Positions 26,040-35,210 are shown, numbered from the stretch's first letter. The stretch is 64,000 nt of DNA from an uncultured Mediterraneibacter sp. (GCA_944381935.1 CALWMN010000003.1:124001-188000); one strand, 5' to 3'. Notes: a model not told the origin generated them from the sequence alone. Program-made: numbers and translations.

Positions 26040-27377
26040 ATGAAAAAGAGACGAATTTTGGCAGCATTACTGGCAGGAATCATGGTTGTTTCAACGGGAT
26101 GTGGCAGCTCATCAGGCGGCAGCGGCAGCTCTTCGGGCAGCGGCGGTTCTGGGGAGGTCACGATCACGATCCCGTCATACAAGACTGGAGAGAATGTCGG
26201 AGCAGTATTTTTTGAGCCTCAGGTGGAGCGGTTTAATGAAGCGTATGAAGGCCAGTACCGCATAGAGTTGGAAAATGTGTCCGAAGATACGTTCAATGAC
26301 CAGATGAAACAGCTTGCACAGCAGAATGCGCTCCCGGCTCTGGTGCAGGGAGGCGATAAAGAGTGGCTCAAGAACGTCGTATTTCCAAACGGCATGGCGT
26401 ACGATATCAGCGGATGGCTTGAGGAACATCCGGAGATCAAAGAGCTTATGCTCGATGATGCGATCGACTACTGTACGGAAGATGACGGCGCGATTTACAG
26501 TGTGCCCCTGGCCACAGTAAGACCGACAGGATTTTTCTACAACAGCTCGTTGTGGGATGTGGCAGATGTGGATCTGAGCGCGCTTACGATGGACGAGTTC
26601 ATCGGGCAGTTGGGCGACCAGAAGATTGCGTTTTCAACGGCAGAAAATGCGTGGGTGGTATCCCTTTTCCTGACGGCACTGATCGCAGATGAAGAAGGCG
26701 GGGCAGAGCTGCTTAACAGCGGTATCGATGAGAAGATCACGGACCTGAACCAGACAGCAATCGTGAACTCGGTGGAGAAGATGCAGAGTCTCCTTCAGAA
26801 CAATGCATCCTCCAACTCCATAGGAGCAGCTTATCCTGACGCGGCCAATGCGTTTATGAGCAACGAGGCGGCGGTCATCTCAAACGGTCCCTGGATGTCA
26901 AGTGATTTTGAGGAGTCCAATTCCAAAAACTGGAGCAACGGATTTGACGGCGCCGATGTAAGAGCGGCTCTGTTCCCGAACCAGGTCGGAATTGCCCAGA
27001 CCCGCAGCTATGGCGAGTGGTGGATCAATGCAGATGCATCTGAAGAGGAAATTGAGTGTGCACTGGCATTTATCGAATTTATTTACACTCCGGAAGAACT
27101 GGAAGCATACCTGCTCGCAGAGGGCGGAGATGCGCCGAATCTTGAGTATAGCGACGATTTCGTAAAGCAGCAGAGTGAGACGCAGGTTCTTGCTGACCTT
27201 GCAGCGGATACGACAGAGGAAACTATATATGTACCGAATATCCTTGACGTTATTCCTTCATCCGTAGCAAACTCGGATCTCAGCAGACTGCTGCCGTCGC
27301 TGGCGGATGGTACACTGACGGCCGAAGAGTTCTGCGAGCAGCTTACCACTGCGGCGCAGGAGGCTTCGAAAGAGTAG
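26040..27377 (+). CDS. Sugar ABC transporter substrate-binding lipoprotein
   Basis: Extracellular solute-binding protein family 1, 445 residues. The signal is KKRR, a hydrophobic core and lipobox VSTGC (Cys21), then a Ser/Gly-rich linker (about 22-36), so it is membrane-anchored on the outside. The mature part has MalE-type features (FNEAYEGQYRIELENVSEDTFNDQMKQL, AAYPDAANAFMSNEAAVISNGPWMSSDF). AAAGGAG precedes the ATG at 26040. It probably binds an alpha-glucosyl disaccharide, judging by the phosphorylase in the operon. Confidence 0.9.
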   Translation: MKKRRILAALLAGIMVVSTGCGSSSGGSGSSSGSGGSGEVTITIPSYKTGENVGAVFFEPQVERFNEAYEGQYRIELENVSEDTFNDQMKQLAQQNALPALVQGGDKEWLKNVVFPNGMAYDISGWLEEHPEIKELMLDDAIDYCTEDDGAIYSVPLATVRPTGFFYNSSLWDVADVDLSALTMDEFIGQLGDQKIAFSTAENAWVVSLFLTALIADEEGGAELLNSGIDEKITDLNQTAIVNSVEKMQSLLQNNASSNSIGAAYPDAANAFMSNEAAVISNGPWMSSDFEESNSKNWSNGFDGADVRAALFPNQVGIAQTRSYGEWWINADASEEEIECALAFIEFIYTPEELEAYLLAEGGDAPNLEYSDDFVKQQSETQVLADLAADTTEETIYVPNILDVIPSSVANSDLSRLLPSLADGTLTAEEFCEQLTTAAQEASKE

Positions 27378-27405
27378 GAGCTGACAGCAGAATAGAGAGC
27401 TATTT

Positions 27406-27435
27406 CACACGCCCGCCTCTTGTGACGGGCGTGTG
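27406..27435 (+). other. Strong intercistronic hairpin between binding protein and permease genes
   Basis: A perfect 10-bp GC-rich stem (CACACGCCCG / CGGGCGTGTG) with a 10-base loop and no T-run. Such hairpins after binding-protein genes often protect the upstream mRNA, allowing more binding protein than permease. That role is inferred. Confidence 0.55.
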
Positions 27436-27459
27436 TGCTAAAAGAAAGGAAATGGTTTT

Positions 27460-28371
27460 ATGAAAAAAAGACCTGCAAGAACGAACCGTATGCCGAAAAA
27501 TCATTGGGAAAGAAAAAATTATAAATGGATCTATCTCTTCCTGCTACCAACGGTCATCATATTTCTGATGTTTTATATGGTGCCGATCATCCAGGTGTTT
27601 GTGACCTCATTTACACGTTGGGACGGATTCAACAGTCCTGCGTTCAGCGGACTGACAAACTATATCAATCTGTTTACATCCGGTTCCTTCCTCATTTCCC
27701 TGAAAAATCTGTTCCTGTGGGCGTTGATCGCCATGTTCCTGCACGTGGGTTTCGGAACGGTGATCGCTTTCGTCCTCTATCAGCGAAAAAGAGGCTGGAA
27801 AGTCACACGTGCCGTATTCATGATCCCAAATGTTATCAGTGCGGCGGCGTGGGCAATGATCTATCGGTTTTTCTTCAATAACAACTACGGAATCCTGAAT
27901 TCTGTCATCCGAAAGATCAACCCTGACTTTGACGTGCAGTGGTTCTATCAGTCGCCATGGGCATTCTGGGCCGTTACGCTGACATGGCTTTTCTACGCGG
28001 TCATCGTTACGCTGCTTGTGTTTGGCGATCTTATGAACATTCCCCAGGAGCTCAACGAGGCGGCAATCATAGACGGGGCGAGCGGATGGCAGTTGATCAG
28101 ATATATACAGCTCCCGCTGTGCCGGAGCGCCATTGCGACGGGAGTAATCTGCTCTATCACTTCAAGAATCACGATGTATGAACAGATATCCCTTACGACT
28201 TCCGGAGGTCCCGGAAACGATACGATGAGCCTTCCGATCCTGCTTGTAAATGCTGTTACGGACTATCGGTACGGCTATGCCAATGCCATCGGAGTAGTGA
28301 TGTTCGTGATCGGACTGGTGATGATGGGGATCATCAACAAAGCGTTCAGAATGAATGAAACAGATTATTAG
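27460..28371 (+). CDS. Sugar ABC transporter permease (MalF-like)
   Basis: A 303-residue inner-membrane permease with about six membrane segments. The EAA loop that docks the ATPase reads ELNEAAIIDGASGWQLIRYIQLPL (about residues 196-219). Preceded by AAAGAAAGG. It forms the channel with the next gene's product. No ATPase is encoded in the operon. Confidence 0.9.
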   Translation: MKKRPARTNRMPKNHWERKNYKWIYLFLLPTVIIFLMFYMVPIIQVFVTSFTRWDGFNSPAFSGLTNYINLFTSGSFLISLKNLFLWALIAMFLHVGFGTVIAFVLYQRKRGWKVTRAVFMIPNVISAAAWAMIYRFFFNNNYGILNSVIRKINPDFDVQWFYQSPWAFWAVTLTWLFYAVIVTLLVFGDLMNIPQELNEAAIIDGASGWQLIRYIQLPLCRSAIATGVICSITSRITMYEQISLTTSGGPGNDTMSLPILLVNAVTDYRYGYANAIGVVMFVIGLVMMGIINKAFRMNETDY

Positions 28372-28382
28372 GAGGTGGAAAT

Positions 28383-29216
28383 ATGCTGACATTCAAGAAG
28401 GGATTAAGCAGAGGGATAATATATTTCCTGGAGATATTTGTTATCGTCATATCGATATTCCCGCTCCTCTGGGTGCTTATATCCGCTTTTAAGACAAACG
28501 GCGAGATATTGGGCAATCCTCTGGGCCTGCCGTCTTCAATCTCGTTCGATACATTTGTGCACCTGTTTGAGAATTATAATTTCCCGCAGTATTTCGTGAA
28601 TTCACTGCTGGCTGCAGGCGTATCCACCGCGGCATCCCTGCTGTTCTACGCAATGGGGGGGTATGTGCTGGCAAAGTATAAATTCCCCGGGCGCACGCTT
28701 TTGTTCACGCTGTTTACCGTGACGCTCCTTGTTCCGGCACACAGCAAGACACAGCCGATCTTTACCCTGATCATGCAGTTGGGGCTCTTTGACAATATAT
28801 GGGGCGTGACGCTGGTTTATCTGTCCACGGGCATGGCGATGTCTATTTTCGTCCTGAGAGCGGGATTTATGGCAATCCCCAAATCACTGGATGAAGCTGC
28901 GATCGTGGACGGCGCAGGATTCATCAGGATATTCTGGTCGATCAACCTGCCCCTTGCCAAAAGTGCCCTTACTACGGCGGGAATCCTGATGTTCCTGAAT
29001 AACTGGAATGAATACTATTATGCGTCTCTGCTCACAATGTCGGACTCACAGAGAACTCTGCCGATCGCTCTGAGTTATTTTACGAGTGAATTTTCATATA
29101 ATTATACGCAGCTTTTTGCGGCGCTTGTCATTGTTGTACTGCCCGGGATCATTCTTTACATCTTTGCCCAGGAGCAGGTGCAGGTGAGTATGGCGTCAAC
29201 AGGCATCAAGGGATGA
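28383..29216 (+). CDS. Sugar ABC transporter permease (MalG-like)
   Basis: A 277-residue permease with six membrane segments. The EAA loop SLDEAAIVDGAGFIRIFWSINLPLAKS lies at about residues 168-194. An AGGAGG site precedes it and the spacing to the upstream permease gene is 11 bases. It is the second half of the importer's transmembrane channel. Confidence 0.9.
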   Translation: MLTFKKGLSRGIIYFLEIFVIVISIFPLLWVLISAFKTNGEILGNPLGLPSSISFDTFVHLFENYNFPQYFVNSLLAAGVSTAASLLFYAMGGYVLAKYKFPGRTLLFTLFTVTLLVPAHSKTQPIFTLIMQLGLFDNIWGVTLVYLSTGMAMSIFVLRAGFMAIPKSLDEAAIVDGAGFIRIFWSINLPLAKSALTTAGILMFLNNWNEYYYASLLTMSDSQRTLPIALSYFTSEFSYNYTQLFAALVIVVLPGIILYIFAQEQVQVSMASTGIKG

Positions 29217-29244
29217 CCTAACATAATATAAAAGGAGAAAATGT

Positions 29245-32200
29245 ATGAACTATCATATGAATTATAACGCGGTTCCCTGCGGATGGGTGGTCGAGGAAAC
29301 AGGATTTGACGCGCGCTGCATGGCAAAGTGCGAATCAATCTTTGCGCAGGGAAATGGATATATGAATATACGGTGCTCCCTGGAGGAGAACTACGTAGGG
29401 CAATGCAGAAATACATTTGTTGCCGGCACGTTTAATAAGGCCATGCCTGATGAAGTAACGGAACTGCCAAACCTCCCGGATATGACGGAGCTTGTGATCG
29501 CGTTGAACGGAGAGCGGTTTTCCATGAGCCAGGGAAAAGTCCACTCCTATTCCAGAAAGCTTGACCTGCGAAATGGAGAGTGCATAAGGGAAGTGGACTG
29601 GGAGAGCCCGGCGGGTATAAGGGCGAAGTTCACCTTTCGGAGATTCGTTTCCCTGAAACGGGAACACGTCGCAGCGTTTATGATGGAAGTGACTCCTGTA
29701 TCCGGGACCTTTGAACTGCTGTTGGAAAGCGGGATCAGCTCCCGGAGCACAAACACGGGTTCCCAGCATTGTCTGGACGGAGAAAAGAGAGTGCTGGACG
29801 GCGACGTCCTCAGATTGTCAACCAGGACAAATCAGTCTGATATACCGATCACGCTGCACTGTATGCACGTCTTTAACAAAAAACAGGCGTTGGAGCTCCC
29901 GGTGATCCAGCGGAGGAGATTCGTCAAACGGTTCCGATTTCTGGTCGAAGACGGGGATACCCTGCGTATGGAAAAATTCATCTGTTATCATACCGGGCGC
30001 GACAAAGCGTTTGAGGAACCGGACAATCCCGAAGGCACTGCGGACAGCCAAGCCGTAAATGATATGGGAGACGCGTGTATCCGCGGCTGCCGGAACGAGA
30101 GCTATGAAAGCCTCCTGGCGGAATCAGAAGAATTGTGGAACAGTTACTGGGGCAGATCGGATGTGCACATCGACAGTCCGAATCCGATGGATCAACTGGG
30201 CGCGCGATTCGCCCTCTATCATCTGAACATTATGGTACAGAGAAGAGACAACCGCGTGGGAATCGGGGCGAAAGGGATGACGGGCGAAGGCTATAAATGC
30301 CATTCTTTCTGGGATACGGAGATGTTTCTTCTTCCCCATTATCTGCTGACCGATCCATTGGCGGCGAGGACGCTGCTCGAGTACCGGTACAGGACCCTCC
30401 CGGGAGCATACCGAAAAGCAGAAGAGAACCATTATGAGGGCGCGATGTTTCCGTGGGAGAGCGCCTGGATGGACGACGGAGAGGTGACTCCTCTCTACGG
30501 GGCGGCGGACGTGATGACCGGGGAGAGCATCCCGATCTATACGGGGATCCGTGAACATCATATTACTGCTGACATCGCATGGGCTGTCATGCTCTATTAC
30601 AATATAACAGAAGACGATGAATTCATGGAACAATATGGCTGTGAGCTCATGGTGGAAACTGCACGGTTCTGGGCCAGCAGGCTGGAGTGGAAAGAGGAGG
30701 CGAGCAGATACGAGATATGCGGCGTGATCGGTCCTGACGAATATAAGGAAGATGTGGACAACAATGCATTTACAAATTATCTGGCGGCGTATAATCTCAG
30801 GGCGGCATCGGATGTGATCGGATCTATGGAGCAGAAATGGCCGTGCGCATGGGAGCGCCTGGGCGGAGAATCCAGGCTGGAAGAGCTGAGGAAGGATTTT
30901 GGGGAAAAGTCGCAGAAGATATACCTGCCCGGGCCGGGGGAGGACGGACTCGTGCCCCAGAACGACGAGTACCTCAGCCTGGAGAAGATCGATCTGACAA
31001 AATATAAGATGCAGCAGGGAGTATCCTCTGTTTATGAGGATTACAGTCCTGATCAGATGAACCGGCTTATGCTGTCAAAGCAGGCGGATCTTGTAATGCT
31101 TCTGAGGATTATGCCGGAACTGTTTGACCAGGAGACGAGACGCCGGAATTTTATCTTCTACGAATCCCGCACGCTGCATGATTCATCGCTGAGCCATGGC
31201 CAGCATTGTGTGCTGGCTGCATGGATGGGAATGGACAAGATGGCGCTGGACATGTACCGCCACGCGGTCGATATTGATCTGGGCCCGAATCCATCCTCCT
31301 CTGACGAGGGGATACACAGCGCTGCCATGGGAGGAATCTGGCAGTGCAATGTGTGTGGGTTTGCCGGACTGAAATGGGGCGCAGGCGAGCTGAATCTTGA
31401 GAATCATCTGCCGCAGCAGTGGAACGCCATGGCATTTAAGATCTGCTGGAAGGGAACATGGATCAATGTCTCGATGGAGAGAGACATGCTGAGGGTGAAG
31501 CATCTGTCCGGACCGGATCTTGAACTGACATTAAACGGGAAGAAATATGTCCTGAGGGTCAACGGTGAAGTTTCGGACGGCAGTGAAAGCTCACATGGAA
31601 AGACCGCAGAAGAGGGCGAAGGGAAGCCTGCGGGCAGATATGCGGGGGTGATATTTGATCTTGACGGAGTTCTGTGCCATACGGATCAGTTCCACTACCG
31701 TGCATGGAAAAAGATCGCGGACGGACTGGGCATACCCTTTGACGAAAAGGTCAACCGGAGGCTCCGCGGCGTGAGCAGGATGGAAAGCCTGGAGATCATA
31801 CTGGAAAAGAGCAGAGAAGAGATACCAGAAGAAAGAAAACAGGAGCTGGCGGAGGAGAAAAACAGATATTACAGGGAGTTCCTCTCTGAGATGACGCCTG
31901 ACGACATGGATCCGGCAGTAAGAGATATGCTCCTTGCCCTAAAGCAAAGAGGCATCCGGATCGCAGTAGGCTCGTCGAGCAAAAATGCGGCGTTTATCCT
32001 GAAACGTCTGGATGCAGAAAATATCTTTGACGCAGTGTGCGATGGCACAATGATCACGCACAGCAAACCTCATCCGGAAGTATTCCTGAAAGCGGCTGAG
32101 AAGCTGGGGGTAAAGCCGGGATCATGCCTTGTGGTGGAAGATGCACCGGCAGGAGTGGAGGCCGCCAGAGCAGCGGGGATGGACTGCGCGGCGATCGGAA

Positions 32201-32274
32201 CGGGCGAATGGACAGTACAGCCTGATTTTCACATAGATTCTGCTGCCGAACTAAAAGAGCTGCTTAGATACTAA
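29245..32274 (+). CDS. GH65 glycoside phosphorylase fused to beta-phosphoglucomutase
   Basis: A 1009-residue two-enzyme fusion. Residues 1 to about 765 form a glycoside hydrolase family 65 inverting phosphorylase: FWDTE at 355-359, GAMFPWESAW, and the general acid Glu499 in GPDEY. After a Ser/Gly/Glu-rich linker (about 775-797) comes a HAD-type beta-phosphoglucomutase with the nucleophile motif FDLDG (Asp805), the VGSSS motif and VVEDAPAG. The phosphorylase would split an imported alpha-glucosyl disaccharide into glucose and beta-glucose 1-phosphate, and the mutase would convert that to glucose 6-phosphate. The exact substrate (kojibiose, trehalose, nigerose or maltose) cannot be read here. 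ATG has AAAGGAG 7 bases upstream. Confidence 0.92.
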   Translation: MNYHMNYNAVPCGWVVEETGFDARCMAKCESIFAQGNGYMNIRCSLEENYVGQCRNTFVAGTFNKAMPDEVTELPNLPDMTELVIALNGERFSMSQGKVHSYSRKLDLRNGECIREVDWESPAGIRAKFTFRRFVSLKREHVAAFMMEVTPVSGTFELLLESGISSRSTNTGSQHCLDGEKRVLDGDVLRLSTRTNQSDIPITLHCMHVFNKKQALELPVIQRRRFVKRFRFLVEDGDTLRMEKFICYHTGRDKAFEEPDNPEGTADSQAVNDMGDACIRGCRNESYESLLAESEELWNSYWGRSDVHIDSPNPMDQLGARFALYHLNIMVQRRDNRVGIGAKGMTGEGYKCHSFWDTEMFLLPHYLLTDPLAARTLLEYRYRTLPGAYRKAEENHYEGAMFPWESAWMDDGEVTPLYGAADVMTGESIPIYTGIREHHITADIAWAVMLYYNITEDDEFMEQYGCELMVETARFWASRLEWKEEASRYEICGVIGPDEYKEDVDNNAFTNYLAAYNLRAASDVIGSMEQKWPCAWERLGGESRLEELRKDFGEKSQKIYLPGPGEDGLVPQNDEYLSLEKIDLTKYKMQQGVSSVYEDYSPDQMNRLMLSKQADLVMLLRIMPELFDQETRRRNFIFYESRTLHDSSLSHGQHCVLAAWMGMDKMALDMYRHAVDIDLGPNPSSSDEGIHSAAMGGIWQCNVCGFAGLKWGAGELNLENHLPQQWNAMAFKICWKGTWINVSMERDMLRVKHLSGPDLELTLNGKKYVLRVNGEVSDGSESSHGKTAEEGEGKPAGRYAGVIFDLDGVLCHTDQFHYRAWKKIADGLGIPFDEKVNRRLRGVSRMESLEIILEKSREEIPEERKQELAEEKNRYYREFLSEMTPDDMDPAVRDMLLALKQRGIRIAVGSSSKNAAFILKRLDAENIFDAVCDGTMITHSKPHPEVFLKAAEKLGVKPGSCLVVEDAPAGVEAARAAGMDCAAIGTGEWTVQPDFHIDSAAELKELLRY

Positions 32275-32293
32275 AATCAGATATACAGAATAA

Positions 32294-32355
32294 ATGGCAA
32301 GGGGATGCCGCATCGATGATGCTCTGATCATCGATGCGGTATCCCCTTTTGCCAT
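32294..32355. terminator. Bidirectional terminator between the GH65 fusion and glnK
   Basis: A very long, nearly perfect inverted repeat (arms 32294-32320 and 32327-32355 around a 6-base loop). A-rich and T-rich flanks within the arms let it serve both the plus-strand sugar operon and the convergent minus-strand amt-glnK operon. Confidence 0.82.
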
Positions 32356-32366
32356 GCCTGCCAGGC

Positions 32367-32723
32367 TTAAAACTCAGACTGAAGGGCATCGTACCCGGTT
32401 TCTTTCGTGCGGATTCTCATTGCACTGCGGATCTCGTAGCTGAAGATCTTTCCGTCTCCGACCTCCCCTGTGTATGCGGCGGACTGGATCGCGTCGATGA
32501 CTTTTTTCTCCCATTCCTCGGATGATACGACGATCTCAAATTTGATCTTTGGCTGAAGGAAGATGTCGACCTCGGACCCGCGTACATTTTCCCTGTATCC
32601 GCGCTGTACGCCGCATCCCATGATCTGGGCAACCGTAATTCCGTTTACCTGGATTTTATTGAGCGCTTCCTTTACCTCTTCTAATTTTTCTTCCCTGACA
32701 ATTGCTTCTACTTTGATTAACAT
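32367..32723 (-). CDS. glnK: P-II family nitrogen regulatory protein
   Basis: A trimeric P-II signal protein, 118 residues, that senses 2-oxoglutarate and ATP/ADP and normally blocks the ammonium channel Amt. The T-loop and C-terminal signature TGEVGDGKIFSYEIRSAMRIRT are present. The T-loop tip reads RGSEVDIF, so the uridylylated Tyr51 of E. coli GlnB is Val52 here; control by uridylylation at that site is not possible. AGGAGG precedes the ATG. It lies 46 bases after amt, the usual pairing. Confidence 0.92.
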   Translation of the reverse strand: MLIKVEAIVREEKLEEVKEALNKIQVNGITVAQIMGCGVQRGYRENVRGSEVDIFLQPKIKFEIVVSSEEWEKKVIDAIQSAAYTGEVGDGKIFSYEIRSAMRIRTKETGYDALQSEF

Positions 32724-32769
32724 AGTCTGTTCCTCCTATCCTTTCATTTTTCTATCAGAATGGTTCGGT

Positions 32770-34008
32770 TTAGTCAAAACCGTTAAAGGACGGGTAAGCG
32801 TTCTCGCCGTGCTGTGTTATGTCAAGTCCGGCAATTTCATCTTTCTCATTGACACGGAGCTTCGTGAAGATCCGGATGATTCCGATACAGATGAGGGAGC
32901 CGGCGACCGCAACGGCGATTGTCACGAGGATACTGATGACCTGTGCTGTGAACAGCCTCGTTTCACCGAATACAAGACCGTCCCACTGAGCAACAGAGTT
33001 AATGGAACTCTGACCGAACAGTCCTGTCGCAATACCTCCCCAGATGCCGCCGATGCCGTGGCACCCGAATGCGTCCAGAGAATCGTCTATTTTCAGTTTA
33101 TGTTTGATAATATTCATCATAAAGTAGCAGATTGGACTGACAAGAGCCCCGATGATAAAGGACGCCCAGATCGGGACAAAGCCTGCTCCCGGCGTGATGG
33201 CGACAAGTCCGACCACAAGACCTGTGGAAGCGCCGACCAGCGTCGGTTTGCCGTCCTTCACCGTGTCGATGAGCATCCAGGACAGAAGAGCGGTAGCAGC
33301 TGAGATTGATGTCGTCATAAACGCGTGGGCTGCAAGTCCGTCCGCCGCAAGTGCGCTTCCGGCATTGAACCCATACCAGCCGAACCACAGAAGAGCCGCA
33401 CCGAGCACAACAAAAGGAATATTGTGGATGCGGTAGGATGCTTTCTCATATCCGCGCCTCCTTCCGAGATAGATTGCAAGGACAAGCGCACTTACGCCGG
33501 AACTGATATGTACCACGTTTCCGCCTGCAAAGTCAACGGAACCGATGGATGCGAGGAATCCGCCCTGTCCCCACACCATATGTGCCATCGGATAGTAGAC
33601 GATGACGGACCACAGTGCGATAAAAGCAAACAGGGCCTTAAATTTCATCCTTCCTACGACCGAGCCGGTGATAAGCGCCGGCGTAATCATTGCAAACATC
33701 ATCTGGAATCCGGCATATACAAGATGAGGGATGCTGTCCGAGTAAGGTCCGGCGTCCCATCCGACCCCGTTTAGTGCAATCCAGTCGAAGCCTCCGATAA
33801 CTCCGCCGTGGTCGCTTCCGAAAGCAAGGGAATATCCGAAGAGCGTCCACATGAATACGGAGAGTCCCATAATGGCCACACATGCCATCATTGTGTTGAC
33901 GACATTTTTCCTCCTGACAAGACCTCCGTAGAAAAAGGCAAGTCCGGGCGTCATGATAAATACAAGCGCCGCGCAAATCATGATAAATCCAGTGTTTCCT
34001 GTGTCCAT
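32770..34008 (-). CDS. amt: Ammonium transporter
   Basis: Amt/Rh family ammonium channel, 412 residues, about 11 membrane segments. The family signature is present (DFAGGNVVHISSGVSALV, with the twin pore histidine region continuing at DAFGCHGIGGIWGGIATGLF), together with GFQMMFAMITPALITG near the entry gate. The ATG at 34008 has GGAGG upstream (34016-34020 on the plus strand); an in-frame ATG five codons earlier overlaps that site and is less likely. It is followed by glnK. Confidence 0.95.
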   Translation of the reverse strand: MDTGNTGFIMICAALVFIMTPGLAFFYGGLVRRKNVVNTMMACVAIMGLSVFMWTLFGYSLAFGSDHGGVIGGFDWIALNGVGWDAGPYSDSIPHLVYAGFQMMFAMITPALITGSVVGRMKFKALFAFIALWSVIVYYPMAHMVWGQGGFLASIGSVDFAGGNVVHISSGVSALVLAIYLGRRRGYEKASYRIHNIPFVVLGAALLWFGWYGFNAGSALAADGLAAHAFMTTSISAATALLSWMLIDTVKDGKPTLVGASTGLVVGLVAITPGAGFVPIWASFIIGALVSPICYFMMNIIKHKLKIDDSLDAFGCHGIGGIWGGIATGLFGQSSINSVAQWDGLVFGETRLFTAQVISILVTIAVAVAGSLICIGIIRIFTKLRVNEKDEIAGLDITQHGENAYPSFNGFD

Positions 34009-34080
34009 AAAAATACCTCCCATGTACCTTTGGATTTCCGGGCTTTTGTCTGCCGCCGTACGTCAACAGGAAAAGACCGC

Positions 34081-34170
34081 ATCAGATGGAGAGCTTCTCC
34101 CATCTGATAAAACAAGAAAAGACGCCTGATCGGTGAGGGCGTTTGCTTCGCCTCATCATCAGACGTCTTT
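34081..34170 (-). promoter_or_regulatory. Attenuator-like paired hairpins in the amt leader
   Basis: On the minus strand the transcript would first form a long imperfect stem (34170-34118, AAGACG...CGTCTT) followed by TTTTCTTGTTTT, resembling an intrinsic terminator. A second clean 12-bp hairpin follows (34108-34081, ATCAGATGGGAG...CTCCATCTGAT). The two share CTGAT/ATCAG segments, so alternative pairing is possible. This suggests premature termination controlling amt. Confidence 0.5.
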
Positions 34171-34182
34171 GTCTTGTCGCTA

Positions 34183-34211
34183 AGTCTAGCAGAACAAAGA
34201 TCAAAAATCAA
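34183..34211 (-). promoter_or_regulatory. Predicted amt-glnK promoter
   Basis: On the minus strand TTGATT (34211-34206) and TAGACT (34188-34183) are spaced by 17 bases, 4/6 matches each. The expected start, about 34176, lies right before the first leader hairpin. The rest of the 34009-34368 gap (34212-34318) is AT-rich and shows nothing else I can name. Confidence 0.45.
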
Positions 34212-34318
34212 GCGGAAAACGAACAAAGATGAACTTTTTGTTAAAAATTCAAGAAAATTTTAGAAAATGCTGTGAATTATCGGGCAAATTTACAGTGGGA
34301 TCAGAAGTTTTATATAGA

Positions 34319-34347
34319 TTTACAACAGATACCGGTAATGTTACAAT
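34319..34347 (+). promoter_or_regulatory. Predicted promoter of the cobalamin cluster (cbiJ)
   Basis: TTTACA (34319-34324) and TACAAT (34342-34347) with a 17-base spacer. The predicted start (about 34354) leaves a leader of only about 15 bases before the GTG of cbiJ, so no riboswitch fits here. Confidence 0.6.
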
Positions 34348-34368
34348 GTAAGAGTCAAATTTGGAAAC

Positions 34369-35181
34369 GTGGATGTAAAGAAAGGGGAGAGCGTTATAAA
34401 GAGTCCGGATATCCTGATTTTTGCAGGGACAACAGAGGGAAGGAAGCTTGCAGAATATGCATCGGAACACGGCATAGGCTGCTATGTGAGTACAGCCACT
34501 GAATATGGGAACAGTATCCTGGAAGACTTGGATGGAATTGAGCGTGCCTGCGGGCGGATGGATGCAGAAGAAATGGGACATTTTATCAGGGGGCATGGCA
34601 TCCGCCTGGTGATTGATGCGACCCATCCGTTTGCAGTGAAAGCGACAGAAAACATCAAAGCCGCATGTAAGGCGGCAGAGGTTCGCTGTGTCCGGTGTTT
34701 AAGGGAGGTTACGGCTGACCGGATGCCCGATGGGAATACCGTGGCGGTGGACTGCGTGGAACGTGCCGTAGAGTACCTGCAGCGCACACAGGGGAACATC
34801 CTGATCGCAACAGGCAGCAAGGAACTCCATCTCTATACCGCTATTGAAGGATATGAACAGCGCTGTTTTGCCCGTGTTTTATCTACCCGGGAAGCTGTGG
34901 AGGAAAGTGTCCGGCTGGGGTTTCAGGGACGCCATCTGATCGCCATGCAGGGACCGTTCTCCGAGGAGATGAATCTGGCCCTGCTGCATCAGACAAAGGC
35001 AAAATATTTTGTGACAAAAGAATCAGGAGCAGCGGGAGGATTTGAGGAGAAGGCAGAAGCCGCCCGGGCGGCAGGAGCCGTTTTGATCGTGATTCGCCCC
35101 CCGGAGGAGGAAGGAGAGACCCTGGAGACTGTGATCGGGTTAATTGCAGGTTGCCAGAAGCAGCCTGCTGTGCTAAAATGA
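34369..35181 (+). CDS. cbiJ: Cobalt-precorrin-6A reductase
   Basis: CbiJ/CobK reduces (cobalt-)precorrin-6A to 6B with NAD(P)H. The protein has 270 residues. Family motifs are ILIFAGTTEGRKLAEYA (about residue 15), VIDATHPFAVKATENI (about 80), IATGSKEL, and VTKESGAAGGFEEKAEAA near the C terminus. The GTG at 34369 is the only plausible start; it lacks a strong Shine-Dalgarno, consistent with a very short leader. It opens the main cobalamin cluster. Confidence 0.93.
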   Translation: MDVKKGESVIKSPDILIFAGTTEGRKLAEYASEHGIGCYVSTATEYGNSILEDLDGIERACGRMDAEEMGHFIRGHGIRLVIDATHPFAVKATENIKAACKAAEVRCVRCLREVTADRMPDGNTVAVDCVERAVEYLQRTQGNILIATGSKELHLYTAIEGYEQRCFARVLSTREAVEESVRLGFQGRHLIAMQGPFSEEMNLALLHQTKAKYFVTKESGAAGGFEEKAEAARAAGAVLIVIRPPEEEGETLETVIGLIAGCQKQPAVLK

Positions 35182-35210
35182 ATATGATTTTACAGGAAGG
35201 ATTTTCTGTC

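Noticed and set aside
34118-34211. ANTAR-antiterminator tandem hairpin in the amt leader
   Set aside because: Clostridial nitrogen genes can carry this element, but no pair of hexaloops with the required A1 and G4 was visible; the nearest loop (AGACTT) has C at position 4.
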